Below, in pieces: positions 18,801-26,051 of a DNA stretch of 64,000 nt (position 1 is the stretch's first letter; each line of letters starts with the position of its first letter). Both the position numbers and the translations under genes were made by a program. The notes beneath the pieces are model-generated. The model was given only the letters and a program-made list of their open reading frames with translations. It did not search any database and had not been told where the DNA came from. The stretch covers positions 1-64,000 of the forward strand of contig JBFWWP010000030.1 in NCBI GenBank assembly GCA_050246115.1, written 5' to 3'. Source of the DNA: JBFWWP01 sp050246115 (GTDB lineage: Bacteria; Planctomycetota; UBA8108; UBA1146; JAJFFE01).

Positions 18801-19189
18801 TCATCGGCAACCGCGAGCGTCATGAGGAGACCTACGATTTCGCGGACGCGGGGCCGTGCTGGATCTTCGACCGCGCGGTCGGCGTGGCGACGCGTTTCGG
18901 TGATGTCACGGACCTCACGCGCGCGCCGGACGATCGACTGGTGGTGTTGGCCACGGGCGACTGCGTCGAGGTCGAGTTCGCAGTGCCGCCGATGAGCGAA
19001 GCGCGCACGTACTTCCTGAAGGTGACGGGCTGGGCCAAGGAGAACGGCTACCATGTGCAGCACGGCGCAACGATCGAGCCACTCCCGTTTCACGCCATGA
19101 GCCAGTATCCGCCGCGCGCGGACGAAACCCCGACGCACGCGGAGTATCGCGAGTACCTGGACCACTACCAGACGCGGGTGGTGAAATGA
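15803..19189 (+). CDS. Large TPR / FG-GAP / ASPIC-UnbV lipoprotein
   Basis: A 1128-aa protein from TTG 15803, which gives a short lipoprotein signal peptide (MRGRFYGLLSCVAALALGC, lipid-modified Cys19). The longer open frame upstream is shadow. Order: helical TPR-like repeats (about 30-255, with NHARALLFAGEA and ELTYLTALYFNRTGD), then VCBS/FG-GAP propeller blades with Asp-rich loops (DLDNDGDSD near 333, DLDNDGDLD near 538, DLDGDRRLD near 588), then an ASPIC/UnbV-like segment (about 612-690, DGIRLRWPGG). About 430 further residues have no recognised domain. It is probably anchored in the cell envelope and used for adhesion or scaffolding. Its stop overlaps the next start as ATGA. Confidence 0.85.
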   Translation: MRGRFYGLLSCVAALALGCTPAPPAASREELHHWRNLGELYFRGQSERLDNVPGDAAGFARAAEWLGKVAAASPDDVHDQLNHARALLFAGEANWTRAQAPLERARRLTGGQPDLPELTYLTALYFNRTGDTAAALAQLRRTIEILRPDRTRWFPQVWYQCVLAEEKARDYAAAERTCRELIDSCAATEPPPIDARFRRPALYRLSQILVAQGRRDEGKVVFQEFSRLEQDKTLNDEACELTEVTLERPHHADEPATVAWLWEEVSTAWLGEWSGLPLDRGRAMDIERDGTVELLVLGPGRIGLIQRNGPNLRTLEHAFASDLRNPATEAVTGDLDNDGDSDIVLLGAAPILLRCGAAEAQPRFEVVATPALPSVYGAQLVDADHEGHLDLVGLGGDGAFVFLRSRVEDELDFEAVRPIPAAASVTPGARIAAHDLDQANDLDLVLPAGPSRPALACLNLRDGTYATFPLPGFEEHPLLFAEDFDGDAAPDVLATGGLGGWSFARNADSAGTPYRLRMQPTISGPKAATGPVRDAKLADLDNDGDLDVVLATAGGVRILRNARGGNFVVEEGPPLGEGGATTVEVADLDGDRRLDLVIGTDAQRLRVFANRSDTYLGVLLVARGKADNRDAVGTVVEVFAGRRTRSARVRESYGHPIGTGERELDRFDGIRLRWPGGLKQAIPRAELALDEARRAFIDQVDGPFVSCPFLYTLTPDGWRFATDVIGIAPLGEWVPPGATGHLDSEEFVRIPADALACVEGKVRLAITEELRETAYLDRLELLVIDHPAGLELYLDESTRQAGPADPMRLLAIPRPALSALRRVSTGATDEGAQLTAARDGKYLHGYEAPRSQWAGWVPPFAVEMTTDRVTRALLLCGRIYWYDSARAYSRWLRGGTWPSPRLERVDASGHAQVLLPDLGLPAGMDRTLICEFPPVEPGTRLRITAQHQLLWDQMRAVEVLYPVEIAGARGTTTIPSGDDLHYHTAPVERATLAGRGVSRVIGNRERHEETYDFADAGPCWIFDRAVGVATRFGDVTDLTRAPDDRLVVLATGDCVEVEFAVPPMSEARTYFLKVTGWAKENGYHVQHGATIEPLPFHAMSQYPPRADETPTHAEYREYLDHYQTRVVK

Positions 19190-20802
19190 TGGTACGCGCG
19201 ATGATGGTGCGGGCCGCGCGCGCGCGCGATGGGGGGCCGGCCTCCGCAACGCTGCGCGCATTCGTGGGAGTCGTGCTCGCGTGCGTCGTCGCCGGTTCGA
19301 GCCAGGTGCTGGCGGTGCCGGCCGAACCGAACGAGAATCCGTGCGCGACGGTCGACGCCGAGTATCGTGACATCCTGCAGCGGGTGTCGCTCGAGCTGGT
19401 GTTCGCAGGCGCGCCGCCCGAGCTGTACCCGCCGAGCGTGAGACGTCGCGCCAGCGCCGCGCTCGCCGGCTTCGTCGCTTGCAGTGCGCAGATCGGCTCG
19501 GCAACCGAGCGCGCCACGCGCCACCTCCACGCGGCGCACGTAGCGCTTCTCGCGGGAAATCTCACGGCGGCCCGCGAGCGTGCACGCCTCGCGCACGAGA
19601 CCGCGCCGAGCGACGACACCGCCGCCACTCTCGCGCGGCTGCTCGCGCGAGCGAACGACTTCGAGGAAGCCACCGCGACCCTGCGCGCCGAGCTCGTGCG
19701 CCGGCCCGACTCGGCCCCCGTTCGCCGCGAGCTCGCGCAGGTGTTGGTCGCGACGGGACACACCCTGGAGACGGTACCGCTGTACCTGGGATACCTGGAA
19801 CAACATCCGAACGACCCGCTCGCGCTGTGCGACGCAGCGTTGGAGGTCCTGGTGCCCTTGTCCCAGATCGACGATGCGATCCGCTTCGTGCGCCGCGCCA
19901 TCGCTCCGGCCCGAGAACGTCCCGAGTTCGCGGCCGCCCTCGAAGCGGCCGTGGTGAGCTTGGCCCGCGTCCTCGGCCCCATGCAACGTCCGGCCGACGC
20001 GATCGTGCTGCTCGACGAAGTCCTGGAGACGCACCCACAGTTGTTGACCGCTCGGCGCGAGTGGGTGCTGCTCTTGCGCCGCTTCGGCCTGCCTGGGCAG
20101 GCCGCGCATGCCTACGAGTCGGCAATCGCGACCAACGCCGACCCTACCCTGCGCCTGCTCCTCGCAACCGACGTTTACGCGTTCGACGGCCAGCTCGACC
20201 GCGCGTTGGCCGAGCTCGACTTCGTTTACGCCGGCGGGACGTTCGACCCGCGGTTCCTGAACGATCTGGACCGAGGCTATGCGATGCTCGCTGCGGGCTT
20301 CGCGTACGCCGGACGCCTCGAGGCGCTGATCCCGCTGTACGAGGCGCTCCTCCAGCGAACCCCACGGTTCCTCGAAGTGCGAGATGCGCTGGCGCGCGTA
20401 CACCTCGAACGACAGGAGACGGAGGCCGCGCTGGCCACGTACCAGTCGCACCTCGACCGCGAGCCAACGGATGCGCTGACCCGCGCGCGCTTCACGACCT
20501 CCATCCTGCTGGGACTCGGGAAACTCGAGGAGGCCGCGGCCCAACTCGAGCGGGTCGTCGCCGAACAACCGCAGAACGGGGTCCCGCGCGTGAACCTCGC
20601 TTGGATCCGCGAACGCCAAGGCAGGCTGCCCGAAGCCGTCAGCGCACTGCGCGAGGCCATCGAGTGGATTCCCGAGAATCCTGGCTGCGTGGAGAAGTTC
20701 GTGGACCTGCTGGATCTGAGCGGCAACCACGACGAGGCGAACGTATGGCGCGAACGTGCACAGCTCTTGTCGCGCGCCTACCGCCGGCTCGAGGCGCGCT
20801 AG
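19186..20802 (+). CDS. Exported tetratricopeptide-repeat protein
   Basis: A 538-aa protein translationally coupled to the preceding lipoprotein (ATGA). A hydrophobic export segment (LRAFVGVVLACVVAGSSQVLA) follows a basic n-region. The rest is alpha-helical TPR arrays, e.g. HAAHVALLAGNLTAARERA, TATLRAELVRRPDSAPVRR, and near the C-terminus VNLAWIRERQGRLPEAVSAL. There are no catalytic motifs. The coupling suggests it works with the lipoprotein, perhaps as a binding partner. That role is inference from context. Confidence 0.85.
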   Translation: MMVRAMMVRAARARDGGPASATLRAFVGVVLACVVAGSSQVLAVPAEPNENPCATVDAEYRDILQRVSLELVFAGAPPELYPPSVRRRASAALAGFVACSAQIGSATERATRHLHAAHVALLAGNLTAARERARLAHETAPSDDTAATLARLLARANDFEEATATLRAELVRRPDSAPVRRELAQVLVATGHTLETVPLYLGYLEQHPNDPLALCDAALEVLVPLSQIDDAIRFVRRAIAPARERPEFAAALEAAVVSLARVLGPMQRPADAIVLLDEVLETHPQLLTARREWVLLLRRFGLPGQAAHAYESAIATNADPTLRLLLATDVYAFDGQLDRALAELDFVYAGGTFDPRFLNDLDRGYAMLAAGFAYAGRLEALIPLYEALLQRTPRFLEVRDALARVHLERQETEAALATYQSHLDREPTDALTRARFTTSILLGLGKLEEAAAQLERVVAEQPQNGVPRVNLAWIRERQGRLPEAVSALREAIEWIPENPGCVEKFVDLLDLSGNHDEANVWRERAQLLSRAYRRLEAR

Positions 20803-20858
20803 CTAGTGCCTTGTCCGCCTGACACGGCACGAGGACCAGGTCGAGCGCGTGCCGCGCG

Positions 20859-21287
20859 TCAGTCTTCGAGGAGTACGTCGAGTTCGGCGACGTGTCGGGA
20901 CTCGAGGGCGACTTGCTCCCGCAGGAACTCCCCGATCGCGATGTTCTCGGTCGGGTCCTGCTCCACCTGCTCGAGCAACTCCCGGTAGGCGTCGAGCGCT
21001 GCTTGCTCGAACTCCTTGGCGGTGCGGATCGCGTCTTCGGCGCTGACCTTCTCGGGACTCACGCGGATCTTCAAGTCGAGTGCCGGAACCCCGCCGAGGT
21101 GCAGAATGCGCTCGCCCAAGGTCTGCGCGTGCTCGAGCGTCTCTTGGAGATTCTGGATCAACGTGTCGCGCACGAGCAGGCGACCGAGTCCCTTCACGGT
21201 GACCGCCAAATGCAGATAGCGAACCCCGGCTTCGATCTCTTCCGCGAACAACTCGTTGAGGCGCTTGAGCGTTTCCTTGCGGTCCAT
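20859..21287 (-). CDS. Ferritin-like / bacterioferritin-family protein
   Basis: A 142-aa four-helix ferritin-like protein from ATG 21287, preceded by AGAAG. It starts MDRKETLKRLNELFAEEIEA and carries the bacterioferritin-like stretch LEHAQTLGERILHLGGVPAL. Candidate diiron residues include Glu17 or Glu19, His53, Glu92 or Glu94, and Glu129-x-x-His132. At the first ExxH site it reads Thr50-Leu-Glu-His53, so one glutamate ligand may be shifted or lost. No haem-binding Met is obvious. It lies next to a metalloregulator and the feo genes, which fits iron storage or detoxification. Confidence 0.87.
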   Translation of the reverse strand: MDRKETLKRLNELFAEEIEAGVRYLHLAVTVKGLGRLLVRDTLIQNLQETLEHAQTLGERILHLGGVPALDLKIRVSPEKVSAEDAIRTAKEFEQAALDAYRELLEQVEQDPTENIAIGEFLREQVALESRHVAELDVLLED

Positions 21288-21338
21288 ACCACATCTTCTA
21301 CCCGGCGCCGAAGCCCGAGACAGCACTCCCCGACCCAC

Positions 21339-21881
21339 TCACTCCGTAGGGACCGAAGCCGCGGTCAAGCGCGCCTCGAGGCAAACCTCGTCGCAACACG
21401 GGCAACTCGCTGGATCCCCGGCGCAACGTTCGCTGAAGCGCTCGAGGGCCCGCCGAAAGGCCTGCGCCTCGTTGGCGGCTGACTCGGCGAAGCGCAAGAA
21501 GCGCGTCGCCCGCGCCGCCGTCACGTTGCTGATCAAGTGCTCGATCTTGCAAGTGTCGACGTCCGCCTGCCCCTCGCTCACGCCCAGGATGACCTCGAAC
21601 AGTCGCTTCATGACGATCTTTCGGACCCGCACCGACTCGGCGATCGCGCGGCCGACGTCCGACAACCCCAAGAAGCGGCGCTCGTCTTCGGTGACGAGGC
21701 CTCGCTGCTTGAGGCCTTTCAGCGTGACGGACACGCTGCCGCGGGTGATCTCCAGCAACCGCGCCACGTCCGACACGCGTGCGTAGCCGTACTCCTCGAG
21801 AAGTTCCGCGATGGCCACGAGGTGGTGGGCCGCGGAGTGGGAGACGGGGTTGTGATCGAACTCTTTCCAGGAATCGGACAT
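21339..21881 (-). CDS. DtxR/MntR-family metal-dependent transcriptional regulator
   Basis: A 180-aa protein from ATG 21881 with GGGAG eight bases upstream. The frame before it is shadow. It has an N-terminal winged helix (about 15-75, VSDVARLLEITRGSVSVTL then RGLVTEDERRFLGLSDVG) and a dimerisation/metal region with DVDTCKIEHLIS, the family position for metal ligands. The C-terminal tail is unusually rich in cysteine (Cys153, 160, 162, 163, 167). It is divergent from feoA and next to the ferritin-like gene, so it probably senses Fe(II) or Mn(II) and controls both. It lacks the SH3-like third domain of classical DtxR. Confidence 0.9.
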   Translation of the reverse strand: MSDSWKEFDHNPVSHSAAHHLVAIAELLEEYGYARVSDVARLLEITRGSVSVTLKGLKQRGLVTEDERRFLGLSDVGRAIAESVRVRKIVMKRLFEVILGVSEGQADVDTCKIEHLISNVTAARATRFLRFAESAANEAQAFRRALERFSERCAGDPASCPCCDEVCLEARLTAASVPTE

Positions 21882-22336
21882 CCGCTCCCTTGGCTCGCTG
21901 GGACGCGCTGGCGTCGGACTCGGTGGGCGGGCCGCAGCACGAGGACGCCCCCTGTGACCGGCAGCATAGCACGGGCGAACGCGAGATCCGAGCCCAGGCG
22001 CCGACTCCCGCTTGGCGATCGGGCTTCCCCAGCGCCCCTCTGCGCGGGGGCGCGGCAACTCGGTTCGCCACCCCTTCACCGGGTTCGGCCACGGGCCAAC
22101 GAGCGTCCCAAACGCGTAAGCGCTAACGCTAAAATGACTTGCCAGCACTCCCGAAGCTCGACCGCAACTTGGGCCGACATCTGTTTGACAGACCAAACAC
22201 AACCCGCAATACTTGACCGGCTCGTTGGCGGAGGACACTTTCGCACGAGCCGTCGATCGACGTGGATTCTCGGGTCGCCGGACACTGGAGCATGTCCTCT
22301 AGAGCATGTCCCTGGAGCATTGAAACGGAGGGGTCG
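21882..22336. other. Divergent intergenic region between the metalloregulator and feoA
   Basis: A 455-bp region without a supported gene. It must contain the regulator and feo promoters. A perfect 6-6-6 inverted repeat lies at 22182-22199 (listed separately). The AT-richer stretch around 22120-22215 is the likeliest promoter zone. Short direct repeats of GAGCATGTCC occur at 22289-22313, just before the feoA ribosome binding site. Confidence 0.5.
22182..22199. promoter_or_regulatory. Candidate metalloregulator operator
   Basis: A perfect inverted repeat, TGTTTG-ACAGAC-CAAACA, lies 137 bp upstream of feoA inside the regulator-feo divergent region. Size and dyad symmetry fit a DtxR/MntR-type dimer site, although the sequence does not match the classical DtxR or MntR boxes. 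Function is inferred from position. Confidence 0.4.
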
Positions 22337-22669
22337 TTGTCGCCAACCCACGTTACAGCCGAGTCGACGCTGCCGAACCGCGCCGGGCCCAGCACCACCT
22401 CGCCGCGCGCGGTTCCGGTCGCGCTCTCGGAGCTTCCGGTTGGGCAGTGCGGTCAGCTCGGCGACTGGTCGTTCGATGGCCGGGACGCGGACTACCTGCG
22501 AGCGCTCGGTCTGACTCCCGGGAGCGAACTCCGCGTCTGCAAGCAGGGCGAGCCGTGCATCGTGCAAGTCCATCGCACTCGACTCGGCCTGGCCAACGCG
22601 GTCGCACGTCGCATCTTCGCGGTCTTGACCCCACCGGCGGCAGCCGCGTCGGCGTCCTCGGACTCGTGA
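22337..22669 (+). CDS. feoA: FeoA-domain ferrous iron transport protein
   Basis: A small cytoplasmic SH3-like protein that assists FeoB. From the TTG at 22337 (GGAGG five bases upstream) it is 110 aa. The FeoA domain covers about 27-100 (VALSELPVGQCGQL, then DYLRALGLTPGSELRV, then IFAVL). Starts further upstream, such as GTG 22262, would add a non-conserved extension. A low-complexity Ala/Ser tail ends the protein. It is 148 bp upstream of feoB on the same strand. Confidence 0.88.
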   Translation: MSPTHVTAESTLPNRAGPSTTSPRAVPVALSELPVGQCGQLGDWSFDGRDADYLRALGLTPGSELRVCKQGEPCIVQVHRTRLGLANAVARRIFAVLTPPAAAASASSDS

Positions 22670-22817
22670 CGACGAACCCTCGGGCGCTCGTCACAGACCG
22701 GCGCTCCCGGCGCCACGTCCGCGCCGAGATCCACAGCCCGCACTCGACCGGGGCGGCGCACCGACTCCCCCCGCACGAGCGACCTCCCCGGCACGAGACA
22801 TCGGGAGCGGGCACTCC

Positions 22818-24788
22818 TTGAGCATCGATACCGCCGCGACGGGTGCCAGCGCCGCCTCGCGCGCGACTCTCCAGTTCGCCCTGCTCGGCAACCCCAACGC
22901 CGGCAAGACGACGCTGTTCAATCGCTTGTGCGGCGTTCGCGCCCACACCTCGAACTACCCGGGCACCACTGTCGAGGCGCGGGTCGGCCACGTCGACCTC
23001 GGGGACATCCAGCTCGGAGTCGTCGACCTCCCGGGCGTGTATCGACTGGCGCTCGACGTGCCCGAAGCTCGGTTCTGTCGCGACTACCTGGCGGGTCGAG
23101 TCGGAACCCTCTCGCCGCCGGCAGCCGCGCTCGTGATCGTCGACTCCACGAACCTCAGGCGCCACCTGCTCCTTGCGGGCGAAGTGCTGGCTCGGGGCCT
23201 GCCCGCGGTCGTCGCGCTGAACATGTCCGATCAGCGCCGCCGGGCGGGGATCCGCATCGACATCCCCCGCCTCGAACGACACCTCGGCTGCCGGGTCGTG
23301 GAAATCTGCGCCCGCTCCGGCGAGGGCATGGCCCAGCTGCGACAAGCGCTCAAGGATCCGGTGCTGCCGACCACGAGCCCACCGGAGCACCCCGTTGCCG
23401 TCGAGGCCTGGGCTGCGCGAGTCGTCGACGACTGCGTGGCCGAACCTGGGGAAGCGCAAACCGAGCGCGCCGATCGCTGGGATCGACTGCTGACTCATTC
23501 CGTACTCGGGCCCGTGATCTTCGCGCTCGTCATGGGACTGCTCTTCTGGACGATCTTCGCGTTGGCCGACCGGCCCATGAGTTGGATCGAGACCGCGTTC
23601 GAAGTGCTCGGCGGTTGGGTATCCGCGTGGCTCCCCGAAGGCGCAATCCGAGGATTGGCTGTCGACGGCGTCATCGCCGGGATCGCCGGCACCGTGGTCT
23701 TCCTGCCGCAGATCTGCCTGCTGTTCTTCCTGCTGACGATGCTCGAGGACACGGGCTACCTGGCGCGAGCGGCCTTCGTGGTCGATCGCTTCATGCGACG
23801 CTTCGGACTCCCGGGTCAGGCGTTCGTTCCGCTCCTGTCGAGTCACGCTTGCGCGTTGCCCGGGATCGCCTGCGCGCGCTTGGTGCCCGATCGTCGCGAT
23901 CGACTCGCGACGATACTGGTCGCCCCGTTCATGAGCTGCTCCGCACGCTTACCGGTGTACGTCCTCCTGACCGGCCTGCTGTTTCATGACCGACCGCTGT
24001 TGGCCGCCATCGCGTTCGCTGGTTGCTACGCGCTGGGTGCGTCGGCGGCGCTCGTGACCGCGCGACTCGTGCGTCACACGATCCTGCGCGGTCCATCGCC
24101 GGCAATGGTGCTCGAGCTACCGGTGTACCGGCGGCCGTCGGTTCGCAACGCCTTGATGGCATCGCTCGAGCGCGGCCTCTCGTTCCTGCGCAAGGCCGGC
24201 ACGGTCATTCTCGGCATCTGTATCGTGCTGTGGTGGTTGTCAGCCTACCCATCCCTCGCCGTGCCCCCACGTGAGGTGGACGAGTTGCGGGTCCGAGCCG
24301 AGGCGCTGGCCGAGACCGATCCGCAGCGTGCCGAACTTCTCGATCAAGCCAGTCGGTTGGAAGGGAAGGCCGCGCTCGCCCACAGTTTCGCAGGCCGTCT
24401 CGGCAAAACCTGCGAGCCCGTGTTCGCACCGTTGGGCTTCGACTGGCAGATCTCGATCGCCGTCATTGCCAGCTTCGCAGCGCGCGAGGTGTTCGTCTCG
24501 ACGCTCGCAGTGATGTTCCAGAGCAGCGAAGAGGAGCCCGAGAAGATCCGCGACCTGGTCCGAGACCAACGCCGCGCGGACGGCAGTCGACTGTTCGCAA
24601 CCGCCACGTGCGCCAGCCTGCTCGTGTTCTACGTTCTCGCGCTACAGTGCCTCCCCACCCTCGCGGTCACGCGCCGCGAGGCCGGCGGCTGGCACTGGGC
24701 TCTGCTCCAACTCGCTTACATGACGGCCCTCGCCTATCTCTTCGCCTTGGGGACCTATTGGGCGGTGAGCGCATGGGCTGCGTCATGA
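22818..24788 (+). CDS. feoB: Ferrous iron transporter FeoB
   Basis: A 656-aa inner-membrane Fe(II) transporter with a cytosolic G domain. G1 is GNPNAGKT (24-31), G3 is DLPG (70-73) and G4 is NMSD (135-138). About nine hydrophobic segments follow, including the Cys-containing LLSSHACALPGIACAR and MSCSARLPVYVLL gates typical of FeoB, and a C-terminal Feo-core helix set. The start is TTG 22818 with GGGAG upstream. It is a little shorter than the usual 700-770 aa. The last codons are followed by a small Cys-containing membrane peptide gene. Confidence 0.96.
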   Translation: MSIDTAATGASAASRATLQFALLGNPNAGKTTLFNRLCGVRAHTSNYPGTTVEARVGHVDLGDIQLGVVDLPGVYRLALDVPEARFCRDYLAGRVGTLSPPAAALVIVDSTNLRRHLLLAGEVLARGLPAVVALNMSDQRRRAGIRIDIPRLERHLGCRVVEICARSGEGMAQLRQALKDPVLPTTSPPEHPVAVEAWAARVVDDCVAEPGEAQTERADRWDRLLTHSVLGPVIFALVMGLLFWTIFALADRPMSWIETAFEVLGGWVSAWLPEGAIRGLAVDGVIAGIAGTVVFLPQICLLFFLLTMLEDTGYLARAAFVVDRFMRRFGLPGQAFVPLLSSHACALPGIACARLVPDRRDRLATILVAPFMSCSARLPVYVLLTGLLFHDRPLLAAIAFAGCYALGASAALVTARLVRHTILRGPSPAMVLELPVYRRPSVRNALMASLERGLSFLRKAGTVILGICIVLWWLSAYPSLAVPPREVDELRVRAEALAETDPQRAELLDQASRLEGKAALAHSFAGRLGKTCEPVFAPLGFDWQISIAVIASFAAREVFVSTLAVMFQSSEEEPEKIRDLVRDQRRADGSRLFATATCASLLVFYVLALQCLPTLAVTRREAGGWHWALLQLAYMTALAYLFALGTYWAVSAWAAS

Positions 24789-24813
24789 CACGAGTCGACG
24801 CGACACCCTGCCC

Positions 24814-24987
24814 ATGACCCCACTGCTGTCGACCCTACCCTGGACCGATTGGCAGTTCTGGCTGGTCACGCTCATAGCGTTGGCCGGCCTCGCCTTGGTG
24901 CTCAGGCCGCTTCTGCCTCAACGACGCTCCGCGGGATGCACGAGCTGCGCGACCGAACGCCCCAGTCGCCGACCACGCGGCGGATAA
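24814..24987 (+). CDS. FeoB-associated small Cys-containing membrane protein
   Basis: A 57-aa protein starting MTPLLSTLPWTDWQ at ATG 24814, 25 bp after feoB. It has one transmembrane helix (FWLVTLIALAGLALVL), then a basic tail with a CTSC motif and an Arg-rich end. This is the architecture of the small FeoB-associated Cys-rich membrane proteins (FeoC-like or PF12669-like). Position directly after feoB supports that call. A direct homology match could not be made here. Confidence 0.7.
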   Translation: MTPLLSTLPWTDWQFWLVTLIALAGLALVLRPLLPQRRSAGCTSCATERPSRRPRGG

Positions 24988-25459
24988 CATCGACGGCACC
25001 CCAGTCCCAGGTTAGAACCGGCCCCCTGCCCGACCTCGTTGCATCGATCTTGGTTGCGCGGAGCGGTTCAGACGCCGAGCTCTGAACCCGAGCTACGGAC
25101 CTCAGCGACCCGAGCGTCACCCCACCCCCCGCCCCGCCCCACCCCTCGAGGGGCGGGGAGCGCACCTCCTCGAGCTTGGGGTACGTCTCCAACTGGGCGC
25201 TGGAACGACAATCGACTGGCCAGCGACAATTACTCCTGAGGAGCATGCTTGGTTCGCAATCGCGAGCATTGGATGCGAGGGGCCTGCGCCCTGTCCGTGA
25301 GATTCTTGGATGGTCCGCGGTGTCTGCGTGCGCAGAGATTACGACGATGCGATCGGGCGTAGCGCTCGCGGCATCGTCTTCGGTTCGCACGGAGCGGAAC
25401 GACGCGCGTGAACAGTCGTCGACGATGGCCTGCAACCGTGCCTCGCGCGCGCGTGCGAA
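24988..25459. other. Intergenic region after the feo genes
   Basis: No intact gene. It contains a perfect GC hairpin (25132-25158). From about 25410 an in-frame extension of the HNH remnant reads TVVDDGLQPCLARACEV, which suggests that the 5' part of that gene has been lost here. Confidence 0.55.
25132..25158. terminator. GC-rich hairpin, possible end of the feo transcript
   Basis: A perfect 9-bp stem, CCCCGCCCC pairing with GGGGCGGGG across a nine-base loop, 145 bp after the last feo gene. No T-tract follows, so it is at best an atypical terminator and could be a dispersed palindrome. Confidence 0.35.
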
Positions 25460-25984
25460 GTGCGCAGCGTGGAGGCACGGTGCGCGAACCCGGCCTGCGG
25501 GTCGAAACGCCGACTGCACGCGCAACACATCATCTTCCGGGTTCGCGGAGGCCGCACCGTGCTCGCGAACGAGGTCGCGGTGTGTGACCGTTGCCACGCA
25601 CTGATCCACGCGGGTCGGCTCGAGGTGTCGGGCACCGTCGACGGTCGCCTCGAGTGGAGACCTCGGCCCTGGAGCGACGCGACGCGGCCTCGATGCGCTC
25701 GTGAGCTCGGCGAGCGGTTGCGGTCGCTGGTGGGCGAAGTCCATGGACCGGGCCAAGTGGGCCGCGAACCGTCCCGGTCTTCCATGCTCCGCGACCCGGT
25801 GTCCACGAACGCAGACACGCAGCGCGTCGAAGCTCTCGCGCAGGGTCTGATTCGCCGCGGCTACCGGAAGTCGGAAGCGGTCGCGAGAATCGAGCACGCA
25901 TTCGCGCGGCTCGCCGAGGGGGGCTCCAGCACGGACGACGGGGAGGTCCTGCGCCTCGCCGTCTGCAGTGGGTGTGGCGCATGA
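25460..25984 (+). CDS. HNH endonuclease remnant (N-terminally truncated)
   Basis: A 174-aa frame whose first third is a convincing HNH nuclease motif: Cys8 and Cys13 in CANPACGS, His23 in LHAQHI, Asn37 in LANEVAV, and C42-x2-C45-H46 with His50 in CDRCHALIH. About residues 118-150 (QRVEALAQGLIRRGYRKSEA) resemble a RuvA C-terminal-like helical domain. HNH domains of this type usually sit at the end of longer proteins, and family-like sequence continues in frame upstream to about 25410 before a stop. The gene therefore looks 5'-truncated. It may be non-functional. Confidence 0.55.
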   Translation: MRSVEARCANPACGSKRRLHAQHIIFRVRGGRTVLANEVAVCDRCHALIHAGRLEVSGTVDGRLEWRPRPWSDATRPRCARELGERLRSLVGEVHGPGQVGREPSRSSMLRDPVSTNADTQRVEALAQGLIRRGYRKSEAVARIEHAFARLAEGGSSTDDGEVLRLAVCSGCGA

Positions 25985-26029
25985 AGTGACGGCCCGGTTT
26001 GGCCGGTGCACGCTGCTGGAACTTTCCCT

Positions 26030-26047
26030 CTGTCGGCTCTCCGACAG
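26030..26047. terminator. Hairpin between convergent genes
   Basis: A perfect stem, CTGTCGG-CTCT-CCGACAG, between the HNH remnant and the dockerin gene, which converge here. A bidirectional terminator is possible, but there is no T-tract on either side. Confidence 0.35.
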
Positions 26048-26051
26048 CGTC

